Of a stretch of 64,000 nt of DNA, positions 9,147-18,786 are shown piece by piece. Where the stretch lies: the NCBI GenBank assembly GCA_963726005.1, contig CAVSAT010000004.1, positions 1 to 64,000 of the forward strand. Direction: 5' to 3'. The stretch comes from Bog-473 sp963726005. Its GTDB lineage: Bacteria; Actinomycetota; Acidimicrobiia; Acidimicrobiales; RAAP-2. How positions within the stretch are numbered: position 1 is the stretch's first letter; every line of letters starts with the position of its first letter. A model generated the notes under the pieces. That model did no database searches. It was given only the letters and a program-made list of their open reading frames with translations, and had not been told where the DNA came from. A program made the translations under genes and the position numbers.

Positions 9147-12100
9147 TCAGCCCAGTTCCGACAACGCCGCGGTGGCTCGCCGAGCCACGCTGGCGTACCC
9201 GTGGGCCACAGCTGCGGCGTGGGCTCGGGTCAGGAGATCGCGGGCTCGTTCGAGATCGCCTGAACCGCCGCGGGCTGAGAGCATGCGGCCCCACCCCAGG
9301 TGGGTGACGGCGGCAGCGAATTTCATCTGACCCCTGGCGTTGAGCTCTGCTGCCTTGGCGAAGTGTGTCTCGGCCTGATCGTAGAGGCCGAGCACCGACT
9401 CCAGGCCTCCGCAGTAATACGCCACCGGGCTTCCAGCCGTCGCCCCGATGAAGAGAACCTGGTCGTCGAAAGGCGCGAGCAGATCGAGGAGCAGCCGAGC
9501 CGCCGCTTCGGCCTGCAGTTCGGTGGCAACGTCGGCGTACGATGCCACCGCGAAGATCCAGACGACGTCGTAGGGCAGCGACGTGAGGTTCGCGGCCGCA
9601 GCGTCGAGCATCTGGCGAGCGGTGTCGACGTTGCCGGCTTCCATATGTCCTTCGGCCAGCGTCGCCCGGAACACCGGGAGTGCCGGGTTCTCGGCCGCGA
9701 TCTGCTCGATCAGCGGGACAAGCTCGCCGTAGCGGCCCTGTTGGCGGCGGACACCGATCATCTCGGCCCCGTAGAAACCGAAGGCATCGGGCTGTCCGCT
9801 TTCCGTGCCGATGTCCAACGCAGCCGTGGCGAGCCGTTCGGCTTGATCGTGATCCCCAGTCAAGAGCGCATCGGCGGCGTCGTTGAATAGGGTGACCCAC
9901 ATCATCGTCGGCTGGCGGAGTCCGCTGATCACCGCGCGCATGGTTGCGAGGCACCGACGCGCCATCTCGAAGTCACCGGCCTGCACCGCGGCCAACCGGC
10001 TGTACGCGCCGGTCCAGAAGAGCAGGTCGGGGTCCCCCAGGTGCTCCGACAGCTCCAGAGCTTCCTTTGCATCGACCATCCGCTCGTTGAGGGTGGAAGG
10101 GACCTGGAGCGGGTCGCAGACCAAGTTGAGGGTGCGGATGACGGTGTCCGGATCCCCCAACCGCCGCGCCATTGCCCTGGCGGCGTCTGCCAATTCCTGG
10201 CGCCGGTCCAGCGTCGTGCCCAAGGCGAGCTCGCTGCACAGCGTGGCGAGGAGAAGCGCCCGCTCGCGTCCGTCGTCATTGGCCAGAGCACCGAGCGCGG
10301 ATTCCAGCACCGCGACCTTGTCGGCGTCGATGACCCCGATCGAGCTGAAGAAGCCGCGGCTGTTCCCTAATGCGGCGGCCACAAGGCGGTCCGTTGCGTC
10401 GAGCTGTTGGGCCCGGTGCGCGGCGTCGAGGAACGTCTCCCGGGAACCCGGTAACCCGGCCTGGCGTTGTGCCTCTCCCAAAGCCAGACGCAGGTCACAG
10501 TCGACCACGGGGTCGTCTTCCGGCGCCCTCTCCGCGAGGTGGAGCGCCCGGGAGAAGTACCGGACTGCGTCGTCGGGGGCTAGGGCCGCCAAGGCCGCCT
10601 CACCTGCCTGCCGGGCGTAGCCGATGGCCTTGCCCGCGTTGGCTGGTTGGCTGGCGCTGAGCCAGTGGTGGGCCAGCTCACCCACCCGCGCCCCCGACGT
10701 TTTTCCGACGGTCGCCTCGATGGCCTCGGCCACCTGCCGATGGGCCCGGGTTCGCCGGACCGTCGGCAGGCCCTGGTACAACGTGTGCTGCGTCAAAGCG
10801 TGCGAGAAGCTGTAGCGTCCTGCTACGTCAGGAACCTCGCGGACGAGGGCGGCCCCGGACGCAGCGTCGAGGACGTCGAGCAACTCGTCCTGGCCGAGGT
10901 CGGTCACGGCGTCGAGCAGGTCGAAGTCGAAGTCCCGTCCGATGACCGCTGCCATGGAAAGGACCCGACCTGCTTGTGCACCGAGCCGGCCGACGCGGGC
11001 GGAGATGACTTCTCGCACACTGTTGGGCAGCACCATTTCGGACATTTCCCCTGCCGCCGTCCAACGGCCACGATCGTCCTGGTAGATGGCGCCGGTCTCC
11101 ATCAAGCTCCGCAACACCTCTCCGACGAAGAACGGGTTGCCTTCGGTCTCTAGGCAGAGCGTGTGGGCGAGATCCGTCGCGGCCTCCTCGAGGCGTTGCC
11201 CGGCTGCAGCTTCCATGAACGCGAGCACGCCGGTGTCATCGAAGCCCTTCAACTCGATCCGGCTGATACCTGGTTCGCGTTGCAGTGCACCGAGGAGATC
11301 GCGGAGCGGATTGGAAGCCGAGAGCTCGGTATCCCGAAACGTCCCGAGCACGAGGAAACGTGGCGACTCGACGGTAGTGACGACATGACGCAGGAGTCGG
11401 AGGCTTTGACTGTCCGACCATTGCAAGTCGTCGAGCACGAGAACAGTTGGTTGGAGCGTGGATGCTGCCGTCAGAAGACCCGCCACCGCTCCGTAGAGGA
11501 GGTAGCGCTCGGTGTCCGGATCCGTCCGCGTCGGTGCCGGCACTGCCCCTAGTCGTTGACCGAGGGCGGGGACCATCGATGCGACGTCGCCGCCGTGGGC
11601 CTCGACGTGGCGTCGAAGCACGGGCTCGGGAGCATGCGCCACGAAATGGTGTAGCGCCTCGGCGAAAGGCGCATACGACGCGCTGACGTCCTCCTGGCAC
11701 CGTCCCAGGAGCACGCAGGCGCCCTCCTTGGCGGCGCGCCGGGCGGCCTCTGCGATCAGCGTCGACTTCCCGACTCCGGCGTCACCGGACACGAGGACCA
11801 CGGCTCGCCCTTCTCCGGCCGCCGCTCGCTTGTAGGCGTCGGTCAGCATTGCCCCTTCGGTATCGCGGGCGACGACTCCGGTGGGCGGCACGTGCGTCAG
11901 ACGCGCCGGGAGCGGCACGCCGTTTTCCGACGCAACTTCATCGAGGGGCTCCCACAGAACGTCGAGGACCCCCACGGGCTCCGGAAGGCCCTTCAACTCG
12001 AACGCACCGAGCCGCTCGAAGAGGTAAGGACTGCGCCGGCCGGCCATCACCCGAACGGCGTCCGTGGCAAGAATCTGGCCCGCATCGGCGTGGGCACAGA

Positions 12101-12563
12101 GCCGAGCCGCCTCTATCACCGGGTCGCCGTAGTAGTCGTTGGATTCCATCGTCGCCTCTCCACCGCTGAGTCCGATGCGCAGCCCCAGCTGATGGCGGGC
12201 GCCGACGTTGTCGAGGTGGACGGCTTGCTGCATCGCCACGGCGCACGACAGGGCGGCAGAGCTGCTGCGGAACACGACCATGACCCCGTCGCCGAGGCCT
12301 TTCACCTCGAGCCCTCCGGAGCCGGCAATGGCTCGACGAAGCACCGAGAAGTGGGCTCGGAGCAGCTCGTCCGCCGCATCGGGATTGATCGCGTAGCTGA
12401 TCTCGGTCGAGCCGACCAGGTCGGTGAATAGGACCGTGATGGTCTCGGTGACCGCCAAGGCTCCCTCCTCCGGGTTCGCGCTGCTAGCACCAGGGTAGAC
12501 GGTTTGCAACCGGAGATGCGTCGGGAGACTCGAGTGAGCGGTCGTGACTCCCATGAAGTCCAT
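9147..12563 (-). CDS. Class III nucleotidyl cyclase domain / AAA ATPase / TPR regulator
   Basis: 1138 residues. Residues 40-200 form a class III adenylate/guanylate cyclase-like domain: TVLFTDLVGSTE with metal-binding Asp48, GLGDGVMVVF with Asp92, and NDYYGDPVIEAARL. A P-loop GDAGVGKSTL (260-269) and a Walker B-like LVLDDLQWSD follow in an AAA/LuxR-MalT-like ATPase domain. The C-terminal 500 residues are Ala/Leu-rich helical repeats of TPR type. No C-terminal HTH is visible. Proteins with this layout are common in actinobacteria and are usually seen as signal-transducing STAND ATPases; catalytic cyclase activity is not certain. The start may be a downstream TTG near residue 36. The gene lies between the tRNA-Lys and the degenerate att copy. 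Confidence 0.8.
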   Translation of the reverse strand: MDFMGVTTAHSSLPTHLRLQTVYPGASSANPEEGALAVTETITVLFTDLVGSTEISYAINPDAADELLRAHFSVLRRAIAGSGGLEVKGLGDGVMVVFRSSSAALSCAVAMQQAVHLDNVGARHQLGLRIGLSGGEATMESNDYYGDPVIEAARLCAHADAGQILATDAVRVMAGRRSPYLFERLGAFELKGLPEPVGVLDVLWEPLDEVASENGVPLPARLTHVPPTGVVARDTEGAMLTDAYKRAAAGEGRAVVLVSGDAGVGKSTLIAEAARRAAKEGACVLLGRCQEDVSASYAPFAEALHHFVAHAPEPVLRRHVEAHGGDVASMVPALGQRLGAVPAPTRTDPDTERYLLYGAVAGLLTAASTLQPTVLVLDDLQWSDSQSLRLLRHVVTTVESPRFLVLGTFRDTELSASNPLRDLLGALQREPGISRIELKGFDDTGVLAFMEAAAGQRLEEAATDLAHTLCLETEGNPFFVGEVLRSLMETGAIYQDDRGRWTAAGEMSEMVLPNSVREVISARVGRLGAQAGRVLSMAAVIGRDFDFDLLDAVTDLGQDELLDVLDAASGAALVREVPDVAGRYSFSHALTQHTLYQGLPTVRRTRAHRQVAEAIEATVGKTSGARVGELAHHWLSASQPANAGKAIGYARQAGEAALAALAPDDAVRYFSRALHLAERAPEDDPVVDCDLRLALGEAQRQAGLPGSRETFLDAAHRAQQLDATDRLVAAALGNSRGFFSSIGVIDADKVAVLESALGALANDDGRERALLLATLCSELALGTTLDRRQELADAARAMARRLGDPDTVIRTLNLVCDPLQVPSTLNERMVDAKEALELSEHLGDPDLLFWTGAYSRLAAVQAGDFEMARRCLATMRAVISGLRQPTMMWVTLFNDAADALLTGDHDQAERLATAALDIGTESGQPDAFGFYGAEMIGVRRQQGRYGELVPLIEQIAAENPALPVFRATLAEGHMEAGNVDTARQMLDAAAANLTSLPYDVVWIFAVASYADVATELQAEAAARLLLDLLAPFDDQVLFIGATAGSPVAYYCGGLESVLGLYDQAETHFAKAAELNARGQMKFAAAVTHLGWGRMLSARGGSGDLERARDLLTRAHAAAVAHGYASVARRATAALSELG

Positions 12564-12643
12564 CGCCGGCGCCCAGCCCGACCACGCCCGACCATACGTC
12601 GCGGCGGGCCTTCGATCCGACTCTTCTCGGAGATGTGAGCAGA

Positions 12644-12668
12644 TTTGCTACTGGCCTGCTACTGAAAT
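12644..12668 (+). repeat. Repeat arm upstream of the middle att copy
   Basis: A 25-bp segment with two TGCTACT heptamers (TTTGCTACTGG, then CCTGCTACTGAAAT). It matches 39838-39862 at 22 of 25 positions, and the distance to the following att core is nearly the same (124 versus 126 bp). It looks like the conserved end of an integrative element. Confidence 0.6.
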
Positions 12669-12767
12669 CGGCGGACACTGGGCCATTCGGTCCAACTGGC
12701 GGAAATCTCACCTGACACGAGCTGATCGTTTGGAAGCGGTGACATCCAGTCGACAGTTCGCCCGTGA

Positions 12768-12810
12768 CCTTCAATCCCGAGGTGCCGCGATCGAGACCCG
12801 GGCGGCCCAC
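12768..12810 (+). repeat. Degenerate att copy (tRNA-Lys 3' fragment)
   Basis: 39 of 43 bases match the 3' half of the tRNA-Lys at 9042-9084. No acceptor 5' strand or D arm precedes it, so it is not a tRNA gene. Together with the exact copy at 39964 it divides the region into two segments, 9.08-12.8 kb and 12.8-40.0 kb. The stretch 12564-13060 around it contains no convincing gene. Confidence 0.65.
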
Positions 12811-13060
12811 CGGATATTCGCAGTTAAAGCCATAAGGTAGATTCTCGACGAGCTCTGATGACGGCGCACATCTCGACGCGGCCCACGACTAGGGCAGGTA
12901 GGGCGTCGGCTATTTCGGATAGGTGAACGGCGCGGCGGCGAGGATCTTGTTCCACCTCGATCCACAATCATGTCCCAGTCGACGAGTCACGTTAGGCGCA
13001 ACTCGCGACATAGATCGTCGCTCTGTCTCATCCAAGGACAGCCAGGCCTACGTCCCGTCG

Positions 13061-13555
13061 TCAGTTCCGCCTCCGGCCTCTGCGTTTCCGTACGAAGCGA
13101 AGAATAGCGATGTGCTTTTGAGTGTCACGCTGCATGAGCTCCACCAACAGGCTGTTTAGCGAATAGTCCTTTGTGTCGCGAAACTCGCGCTGCAGGCGTT
13201 TGAGTTCGCGAGCGTCCTCGCGCTCGTGCTCGAGGAGGCGCTCCGTCGCCTCGAACACCGCGTCCCGATCAGCGTGAACAAAGTCGATAAAGGGGACGGT
13301 AGGTTCTTTCGCCTTCATGAGCGCAATCGTTTCGAGTGATTCAGCAAGCTCCGAAAAGATTCTGTGGTGTCGAATCTCGTCTTCGATGAGCAGATTCACG
13401 AGATAGCGAAAAGCTTTGGACTCCGTCCCGTCGGCGATGTCGGAGTACTCTTCCAGCAACCCTCGCTCCGTCGCGATGTGGTTAGTCAAATGAGCATATA
13501 AGGCCCGATCCGTGGCAGAGGGCCCTGCCCAGGACTCGTTTGTCATGTCGATCAT
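13061..13555 (-). CDS. Ferritin-like (rubrerythrin-type) four-helix protein
   Basis: 164 residues, strongly helical. Likely metal ligands are spaced as in ferritin-like proteins: ERGLLEEYSDIAD near residues 30-42, LIEDEIRHHRIFSEL (an ExxH motif) near 57-71, and RDTQKHIAIL near 143-152, where a Glu of the second ExxH appears to be replaced by Asp. The Arg/Lys-rich tail RKRRGRRRN is notable. Iron or peroxide handling is the family expectation; the exact role is unknown. A half-conserved DevR-like box lies at 13730-13743, about 175 bp upstream of the start. Confidence 0.7.
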   Translation of the reverse strand: MIDMTNESWAGPSATDRALYAHLTNHIATERGLLEEYSDIADGTESKAFRYLVNLLIEDEIRHHRIFSELAESLETIALMKAKEPTVPFIDFVHADRDAVFEATERLLEHEREDARELKRLQREFRDTKDYSLNSLLVELMQRDTQKHIAILRFVRKRRGRRRN

Positions 13556-13729
13556 GTTCTCTCCATCGGAGGTTGATGTTCTCTGACTCGATCGTGAACC
13601 TACAGTGACGCCCTGGATCTCATTCGACCAGTCTGTCTACGGCACTTGATTTGCTCGGTCTGACCGTCTCCACGGCTGCCCCGCTTTTTGTCTGAGAACT
13701 GGTATAAACCCTGACGCTTCAAACCTCAA

Positions 13730-13743
13730 GGGACCAAGGTCAG
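13730..13743. promoter_or_regulatory. Possible DevR-like box (right half degenerate)
   Basis: GGGACCAAGGTCAG. The left half and centre equal the strong box at 37028 (GGGACCAAGGTCCC), but the last two bases deviate. It lies in the 500-bp gap 13556-14063, upstream of the ferritin-like gene on the minus strand. Apart from this the gap holds no convincing gene. Confidence 0.4.
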
Positions 13744-14063
13744 TTCGGCTCCGAATTGCACTCGGAGTCTCACTGTGCGCGCCACTGGTGACACCTCAGG
13801 GAAAGGTCAGTGGGCATGCGTTGGTCGCTGGGTCACAGCGAGGCCGCCAGATGGCTTGGTGATCTCGAACCGAACTTGAACCGCCACGTCCTCCGAACGA
13901 TGTGCGTGGACGACGGCAAAGACGGTGAGAATGGGACCGGCTTGGGTGGCCCTAAGAGGTTGGGGTACCCCAGTGCGCCAGAAGGTAGGCGTCTACGGAC
14001 ATTCGACTCTGGCGGCTGTATGCCTTCGGCCACCAAGATGACGATGATGCCGACGACCCTTGC

Positions 14064-14234
14064 ATGGTGGCTGCGGCAATTGTCGGCCTTTGGGGAGTCG
14101 CCCATGCACTTCTAACGCGTCAGGTGCTCCTCGGCTTTGAACTGAACACCAAAGACAACTGCCGGATTGTCCTTCAGGAATGGCTTGCGGAGGCCCTTCA
14201 ATGTGGGGGTTGGCGGGCGTCATTGCCACCGTGA
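14064..14234 (+). CDS. Small hypothetical protein, possible membrane segment
   Basis: 56 codons from ATG 14064 to TGA 14232-14234. The product begins with a hydrophobic stretch (MVAAAIVGLWGVAHALLTRQ) followed by a polar helix (NTKDNCRIVLQEWLAEALQ). The same frame stays open for some distance upstream, so the start could be earlier. It overlaps the start of the next small membrane protein. No family is recognised; support is only amino-acid composition and tight packing with the next gene. Confidence 0.3.
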   Translation: MVAAAIVGLWGVAHALLTRQVLLGFELNTKDNCRIVLQEWLAEALQCGGWRASLPP

Positions 14235-14419
14235 CCCTCGTCAGCGGAGGAGGAGCGTACGCCAGTCAGTGGGTCTACCGCGTGGTTGCGACGCTCCTGG
14301 TGGCGCTGGCCGTGCTCACCGGGCTTGCAGGCGCCCGCACAGCCGTGATTTGGTTCAAGATCTGTCCCTTGCTCCTCACCATCTCAGCCGCTCTCCTCTT
14401 GACGGCAAGCCTCTCGTAG
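14201..14419 (+). CDS. Small membrane protein, two to three TM segments
   Basis: 72 residues from ATG 14201, chosen because GGAGG ends seven bases upstream. Three hydrophobic stretches cover most of the chain: GLAGVIATVTLVSGGGAY, VYRVVATLLVALAVLTGLAG and FKICPLLLTISAALLLTASL. The function is not recognised. It stands alone on the plus strand; the next 330 bases (14420-14751) hold no gene I can support. Confidence 0.5.
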   Translation: MWGLAGVIATVTLVSGGGAYASQWVYRVVATLLVALAVLTGLAGARTAVIWFKICPLLLTISAALLLTASLS

Positions 14420-14751
14420 ATCGAGCGCGGACACTAATCCGCGGCAGCTGCAGGTGTCCCGGTCCTCGCTGCCGGCAGTGGGGCGGTTCGGCACAACTGG
14501 AGACGAGTTCCTAACTCTAGTTGGGCACCGACCCGATTGGCTGACGCGCCGCCGGTCGTTCCGTCTTGCCGATTGATCAGCGCCTCCATGTGTCGGGCTG
14601 CCGCACCGTACGTCGGCTCGGACAACACCACAGTCCGCCTCGTGTCGGTGTCCGCGACCCTGCCCCAGATGCCCCTAACATCCGGTCGGCACCTCTTCGA
14701 CGATTTCCGCTCGAGCCCCCAAAAGGCAATGAGTATCTCTGGCGACCGAGG

Positions 14752-15334
14752 TCAGGGCGATCTTGCCCTCAGCGCTGCGAGCCCCTTGTTCACATCGACC
14801 AGATGGTGATGCGAGTCATGGAGCGCATGCTCGAGAAGAAGGCGGACATCGCTCCGCGAACCACCGAGAGTGATGCCTCGAGACCATGTGGCCGGCCCGG
14901 ACGCCTCGGCCAAATCGGCAAGTTTGAGAGCCTGATCATCGAGCTCCATTCCGACCATATCGGGGTCCTGTGAGGCGTAGCGCGCCGCCGCGCTCTCCAC
15001 GAGTTCATCTCCGGCGATTGCAGGGAAGCTTGGGCTCATCGATCGTCAGCGCTTGCTCGACGCCAAAAACGTGGAGTGCCGTTATGTCCCGACTGTGGGC
15101 CGCATACTCGAGCGCCGACCAGGTTGCAGGGGCTGGTCTCTGCCGAAGGTTGTGCCCAGCATCGGTCAAGAGTCGTCTCCATTGAGGTCCAAGGTTTCGA
15201 ATCGCCTCCAAGAGTTGCGCCGGCCCATACGCAGAGCCATCGAAGTCGCATGCTGCACATCGCTCATGATCCACGCGGAGACCTCCCCTCGGGAATCGTC
15301 CCATTGTCCTTGCTGCCAGAAAGCACGCACTCAT
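14752..15334 (-). pseudogene. DinB/maleylpyruvate isomerase-like protein, one frameshift
   Basis: Two frames join near 15030 into one helical-bundle protein of about 190 residues. The first part contains LLEAIRNLGPQWRRLLTDA and ALEYAAHSRDITALHVFGV with a candidate metal His. The second contains RLLLEHALHDSHHHLVDVNK with further His residues, as in DinB-type metal-binding bundles. The start may be 15334 or the later ATG at 15304. It follows the DDN-type reductase gene on the same strand after about 40 bp, so the two probably form an operon. Confidence 0.6.
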
Positions 15335-15768
15335 GCATCGGCGCTTCCAGAGCGGTTCGTCCCGCCGGTCGCCTCTAGGAGGCCATGCGATGGACCTGGA
15401 GACAGGTGTCGACGGCGAAACGCCGGTGCAGCTTCTGCTCTTTCGGCTGGAAGTAGCTTCGTCGCCTCTGTCATCGGGATGATCTGAGGCTGATCGACTT
15501 CATACGTTCGCCCATGGGTCACCACAGCCGCCTTCCCGCTGGCGAGGACGTTCTTCATCCAATCAGTACGTTCGCCGTAGGGGAGGGCGATCAGAAAGCT
15601 GTCGCCCTGCTCGACCGCGACCACCGGAGTTTCGTAGGTCCGACCCGATCGGCGGCCGACGTGGCGGACGATCGAGGTGCTGGACTTATCCGTACCGGCG
15701 GATCGCATTGCGAGTGGCCGTGTCGCTCGCGTAAGCCTGCGCAGTACCGCCTGGGTGGGGCCCCTCAC
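15331..15768 (-). CDS. DDN-type (F420/deazaflavin) nitroreductase-family protein
   Basis: 145 codons in the open frame. Family features are RHVGRRSGRTYETPVVAVEQ (residues 35-54), SFLIALPYGERTDWMKNVLA and VVTHGRTYEVDQPQIIPMTE. Mycobacterial relatives use reduced F420 to reduce quinones or nitro compounds. The last 25 residues read as nonsense in this frame. A one-base shift near 15440 gives the family-like tail RFAVDTCLQVHRMAS with a stop at 15375, so the natural end is probably 15375. Co-directional with the downstream DinB-like gene. Nitroreductase-family genes are typical members of mycobacterial DosR regulons, though no clear box lies upstream here. Confidence 0.7.
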   Translation of the reverse strand: MRGPTQAVLRRLTRATRPLAMRSAGTDKSSTSIVRHVGRRSGRTYETPVVAVEQGDSFLIALPYGERTDWMKNVLASGKAAVVTHGRTYEVDQPQIIPMTEATKLLPAERAEAAPAFRRRHLSPGPSHGLLEATGGTNRSGSADA

Positions 15769-15953
15769 GCCCCCAGAATCTCAGCAATCGGCGCCCAGAG
15801 CAATCGAAGGTGCCCGCTGCCGGGAGGGGTGACACGTCCTGAGGGCGCTGAGCCAACGCCTCGCCGACTCCGGCAAGAACAAAGACGATCCCCGTACCCC
15901 ACGCATGAGACGACTACAGGGTCACCTGCGTGAAGCCGGAGGCGCTCCGTCTA

Positions 15954-15967
15954 GGGACCTTTGTCCC
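15954..15967. promoter_or_regulatory. DevR (DosR)-like box upstream of aldehyde dehydrogenase
   Basis: GGGACCTTTGTCCC matches the mycobacterial core GGGAC-N4-GTCCC exactly. A weaker reverse half, GACCAAAGACCCC, follows at 15978-15990. It lies about 140 bp before the ATG at 16108 in a 340-bp intergenic stretch without other genes. Confidence 0.6.
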
Positions 15968-16107
15968 CACCGATACCGACCAAAGACCCCTATGGGCGTA
16001 AGAGACAGCCCTTTACCGTTTTAGACACGATGACGGTCGCCGCTGAGGGTGAAGCGCAGGCAGCTCCTCCGCTCAACCTTCAGCGGCACTTCAGGAGCGA
16101 GGAAACG

Positions 16108-17697
16108 ATGACACTCACAGATAGGAAACTCACCGACCGGACGCCTGAAGAACTCGCCGGCAAGGATCCGTTCGACGGCAGCTATATCGCACCGGGACGC
16201 GTCAGCAGCCTGGTCGAGGTCAAGCTGCGCTACGAAAACTTCATCGCGGGTGCCTGGGTTGAGCCGGTCAAGGGGCGTTACATGGTCGATGTCAGCCCGG
16301 TCGACGGCAAGCCCTTCACGCAGGTTGCCATGTCGACGGCCGAGGACGTGGAACTGGCCCTCGACGCCGCCCATGCCGCCAAGGATGCCTGGGGTGAGAG
16401 TTCGTTGGCGGAACGGGCTGCCGTGCTCAACGCCATCGCCGATGCCGTCGAAGCGAACCTCGAGATGCTCGCCGTGGCCGAGAGCTGGGAGAACGGCAAG
16501 CCGGTGCGTGAGACCCTGGCCGCCGACATCCCGCTGGCAGTCGACCACTTCCGCTACTTCGCCGGGGCGACTCGCTCGCTCGAAGGTCGTTCTACCGAGA
16601 TCGACAAGGACACGGTGGCATATCACTTCCACGAGCCGCTGGGCGTCGTGGGTCAGATCATTCCGTTCAACTTTCCCTTGTTGATGGCGGCGTGGAAGAT
16701 CGCACCAGCGTTGGCCGCCGGGAATTGCACAGTGATCAAGCCGGCTTCCCCGACGCCGTGGTCGATCTTGAAGTTGGCCGAGGTCATCGCCGACGTCGTG
16801 CCACCCGGGGTCATCAACATCGTGACCGGCCCCGGTGGCGAGATCGGCAAGGCACTTGCCTCGAGCCCTCGCATCGCCAAGATCGGCTTCACGGGCGAGA
16901 CCACGACTGGTCGTCTGATCATGCAATACGCCGCAGAGAATCTCATCCCCTCCACAGTCGAGCTGGGCGGCAAGTCACCAAACATCTTCTTTGCCGACAT
17001 CATGGACGAAGACGACGAGTTCTTGGACAAGGCCATCGAGGGGCTGGTCCTGTACGCGTTCAACAAAGGCGAGGTCTGCACGTGCCCCTCTCGGGCTCTT
17101 GTCCAGGAGTCGATCTACGACCGGTTCATGGAACGGTGCCTCGCCCGAATCGAGAGGATCCGCCAGGGCAACCCGCTCAATCCCGCCACGATGATCGGAC
17201 CCCAAGTGTCCGTTCAGCAGATCGACAAGATCGCCTCGTATGTGGAGATCGGTCGTGAGGAGGGAGCCGAATGCCTGACCGGAGGACGGCGCGCCGAGCT
17301 GGGTGGTGACCTCGACGGGGGCTACTACTTCGAGCCGACAGTCCTCAAGGGCGACAACAAGATGCGCGTTTTCCAGGAGGAGATCTTCGGACCGGTCCTT
17401 GCCGTCACCACCTTTAAGGACGAGGCGGCGGCCGTCGAGATCGCCAACGACACCGCCTATGGCCTCGGTGCGGGCGTCTGGACCCGCAACGGAAACCTGG
17501 CCTATCGCATGGGCAGGGCGATCAAGGCGGGTCGCGTATGGACGAACTGCTACCACCTCTACCCGGCCGGGGCTGCCTTTGGTGGTTACAAGATCTCGGG
17601 CGTCGGGCGGGAGAACCACCAGATGATGCTCGAGCACTACTCGCAGACCAAGAACCTGCTGGTCAGCTACAGCACCAAGCCCCTCGGGTTCTTCTAA
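16108..17697 (+). CDS. NAD(P)-dependent aldehyde dehydrogenase (acetaldehyde type)
   Basis: 529 residues. The ATG at 16108 is preferred because AGGAGCGAGG precedes it; the frame is open further upstream. ALDH motifs are in order: IIPFNFPLLMAAWKIAPALA (about 184-203), GFTGETTTGRL (260-270), the general-base Glu in VELGGKSP (Glu285), and the catalytic Cys in NKGEVCTCPSR (Cys324). The GEVCTCPSR form is typical of the AldA/ExaC group that oxidises acetaldehyde. It is followed after 71 bp by an alcohol dehydrogenase, suggesting an ethanol/acetaldehyde module. The DevR-like box upstream suggests induction under low oxygen. Confidence 0.9.
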   Translation: MTLTDRKLTDRTPEELAGKDPFDGSYIAPGRVSSLVEVKLRYENFIAGAWVEPVKGRYMVDVSPVDGKPFTQVAMSTAEDVELALDAAHAAKDAWGESSLAERAAVLNAIADAVEANLEMLAVAESWENGKPVRETLAADIPLAVDHFRYFAGATRSLEGRSTEIDKDTVAYHFHEPLGVVGQIIPFNFPLLMAAWKIAPALAAGNCTVIKPASPTPWSILKLAEVIADVVPPGVINIVTGPGGEIGKALASSPRIAKIGFTGETTTGRLIMQYAAENLIPSTVELGGKSPNIFFADIMDEDDEFLDKAIEGLVLYAFNKGEVCTCPSRALVQESIYDRFMERCLARIERIRQGNPLNPATMIGPQVSVQQIDKIASYVEIGREEGAECLTGGRRAELGGDLDGGYYFEPTVLKGDNKMRVFQEEIFGPVLAVTTFKDEAAAVEIANDTAYGLGAGVWTRNGNLAYRMGRAIKAGRVWTNCYHLYPAGAAFGGYKISGVGRENHQMMLEHYSQTKNLLVSYSTKPLGFF

Positions 17698-17768
17698 AGG
17701 ATCGACGGGCAATGGAACGACACATCACGCGTCCAAGCCGTCAAGGATGGAACAAGAGAGGTAGGCAA

Positions 17769-18786
17769 ATGAGAGCAGCTGTTGTCCACGCCTTTGATCA
17801 ACCCCTGCGGATCGAAGAGCGGCCCGTCCCGACTCCTGGTCACGGCCAGGTCCTTGTGAAGATGGAGGCCTGCGGCCTCTGCCACACCGACATCCACGCC
17901 GCTCATGGCGACTGGCCCGTCAAGCCCCACCCTCCGTTCGTACCTGGGCACGAAGGCGTAGGAATCGTGGCCGCGCTTGGAGCCGGAGTGCTCAATCTCA
18001 CCGAGGGCGATCGGGTGGCCATCCCATGGCTCGGTTACGCCTGTGGTGCCTGTGAGTACTGTGCTTCCGGCCGCGAAACTCTCTGTCCGAATCAACGAGA
18101 TTCGGGCTACAGCGTCGATGGCGCCTATGCCGAATACGCGGTGGCTGAGGCTGCGTTCGTGGGGAGAGTGCCCGCGGCTCTCGACCCGATGGACGCGGCG
18201 CCGCTCACCTGTGCCGGTGTGACGACCTACAAGGCCGTGAAGGTGGCCGGGACCCGGTCCTCCGACCTCGTCGCCGTCTTCGGGATCGGCGGCCTCGGAC
18301 ACCTCGCAGTGCAGTATGCCCGGATCGCCGGTGCCTCGGTCGCCGCCGTCGATCTGGTGGATTCGAAGCTGACCTTGGCTCGTGACCTCGGTGCCGAATA
18401 CACCGTCAACGGGTTGACTGAGGACCCGGTGGAGAGGATTCAGGCCCTTGGCGGGGCTGACCAGGCCATCGTTCTCGCTGTCTCCCCCAAGGCGTGTCAA
18501 CAGGCGTTCCAGAGCCTCAAGCGGGGAGGAACCCTCGTCTTCGTTGCGCTGCCGGCCGACAACTTCGTCCAGATCCCTATCTTCGAGACTGTCCTTCAAG
18601 GCATCACGGTGACCGGCTCGATTGTCGGGACTCGGGTCGACCTGGCGGAGACATTCGAACTGCACGCGCAGGGTCGTACCCGGGTCGTGCGCGAGAGCCG
18701 CCGGCTCGATCAGGTCAACGAGTCTTTCGAGCAGATCGAGAAAGGTGAGGTCGATGCCGCGGCTTGTCTTCGACTTCCGCCACTAG
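17769..18786 (+). CDS. Zinc-dependent alcohol dehydrogenase (AdhP-like), frameshift near the 3' end
   Basis: About 338 residues. Catalytic zinc ligands are Cys38 (ACGLCHTD) and His61 (PGHEGVG). The structural zinc cysteines are in ACGACEYCASGRETLC (92-106), and the NAD(P)-binding motif is VFGIGGLGHLAVQYA. The family tail RLVFDFRH appears one frame over from about 18755 and stops at 18784-18786. Without correction the original frame runs on to 19034. Second gene of an ALDH, ADH, PNPOx operon. Expected reaction: reversible alcohol/aldehyde oxidoreduction, for example acetaldehyde to ethanol. Confidence 0.85.

Noticed and set aside
12768..12810. Second and third tRNA-Lys genes (also 39964-40006)
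   Set aside because: Only the 3' half of the tRNA is present; the acceptor 5' strand and D arm are missing at both places.
13810..14115. 101-codon frame after the weak box at 13730
   Set aside because: No domain, poor codon pattern and an overlapping better candidate at 14064; not reported as a gene.
18250..18262. GGGACCCGGTCC as another DevR-like site
   Set aside because: It is inside the alcohol dehydrogenase coding sequence and the spacing does not match GGGAC-N4-GTCCC.
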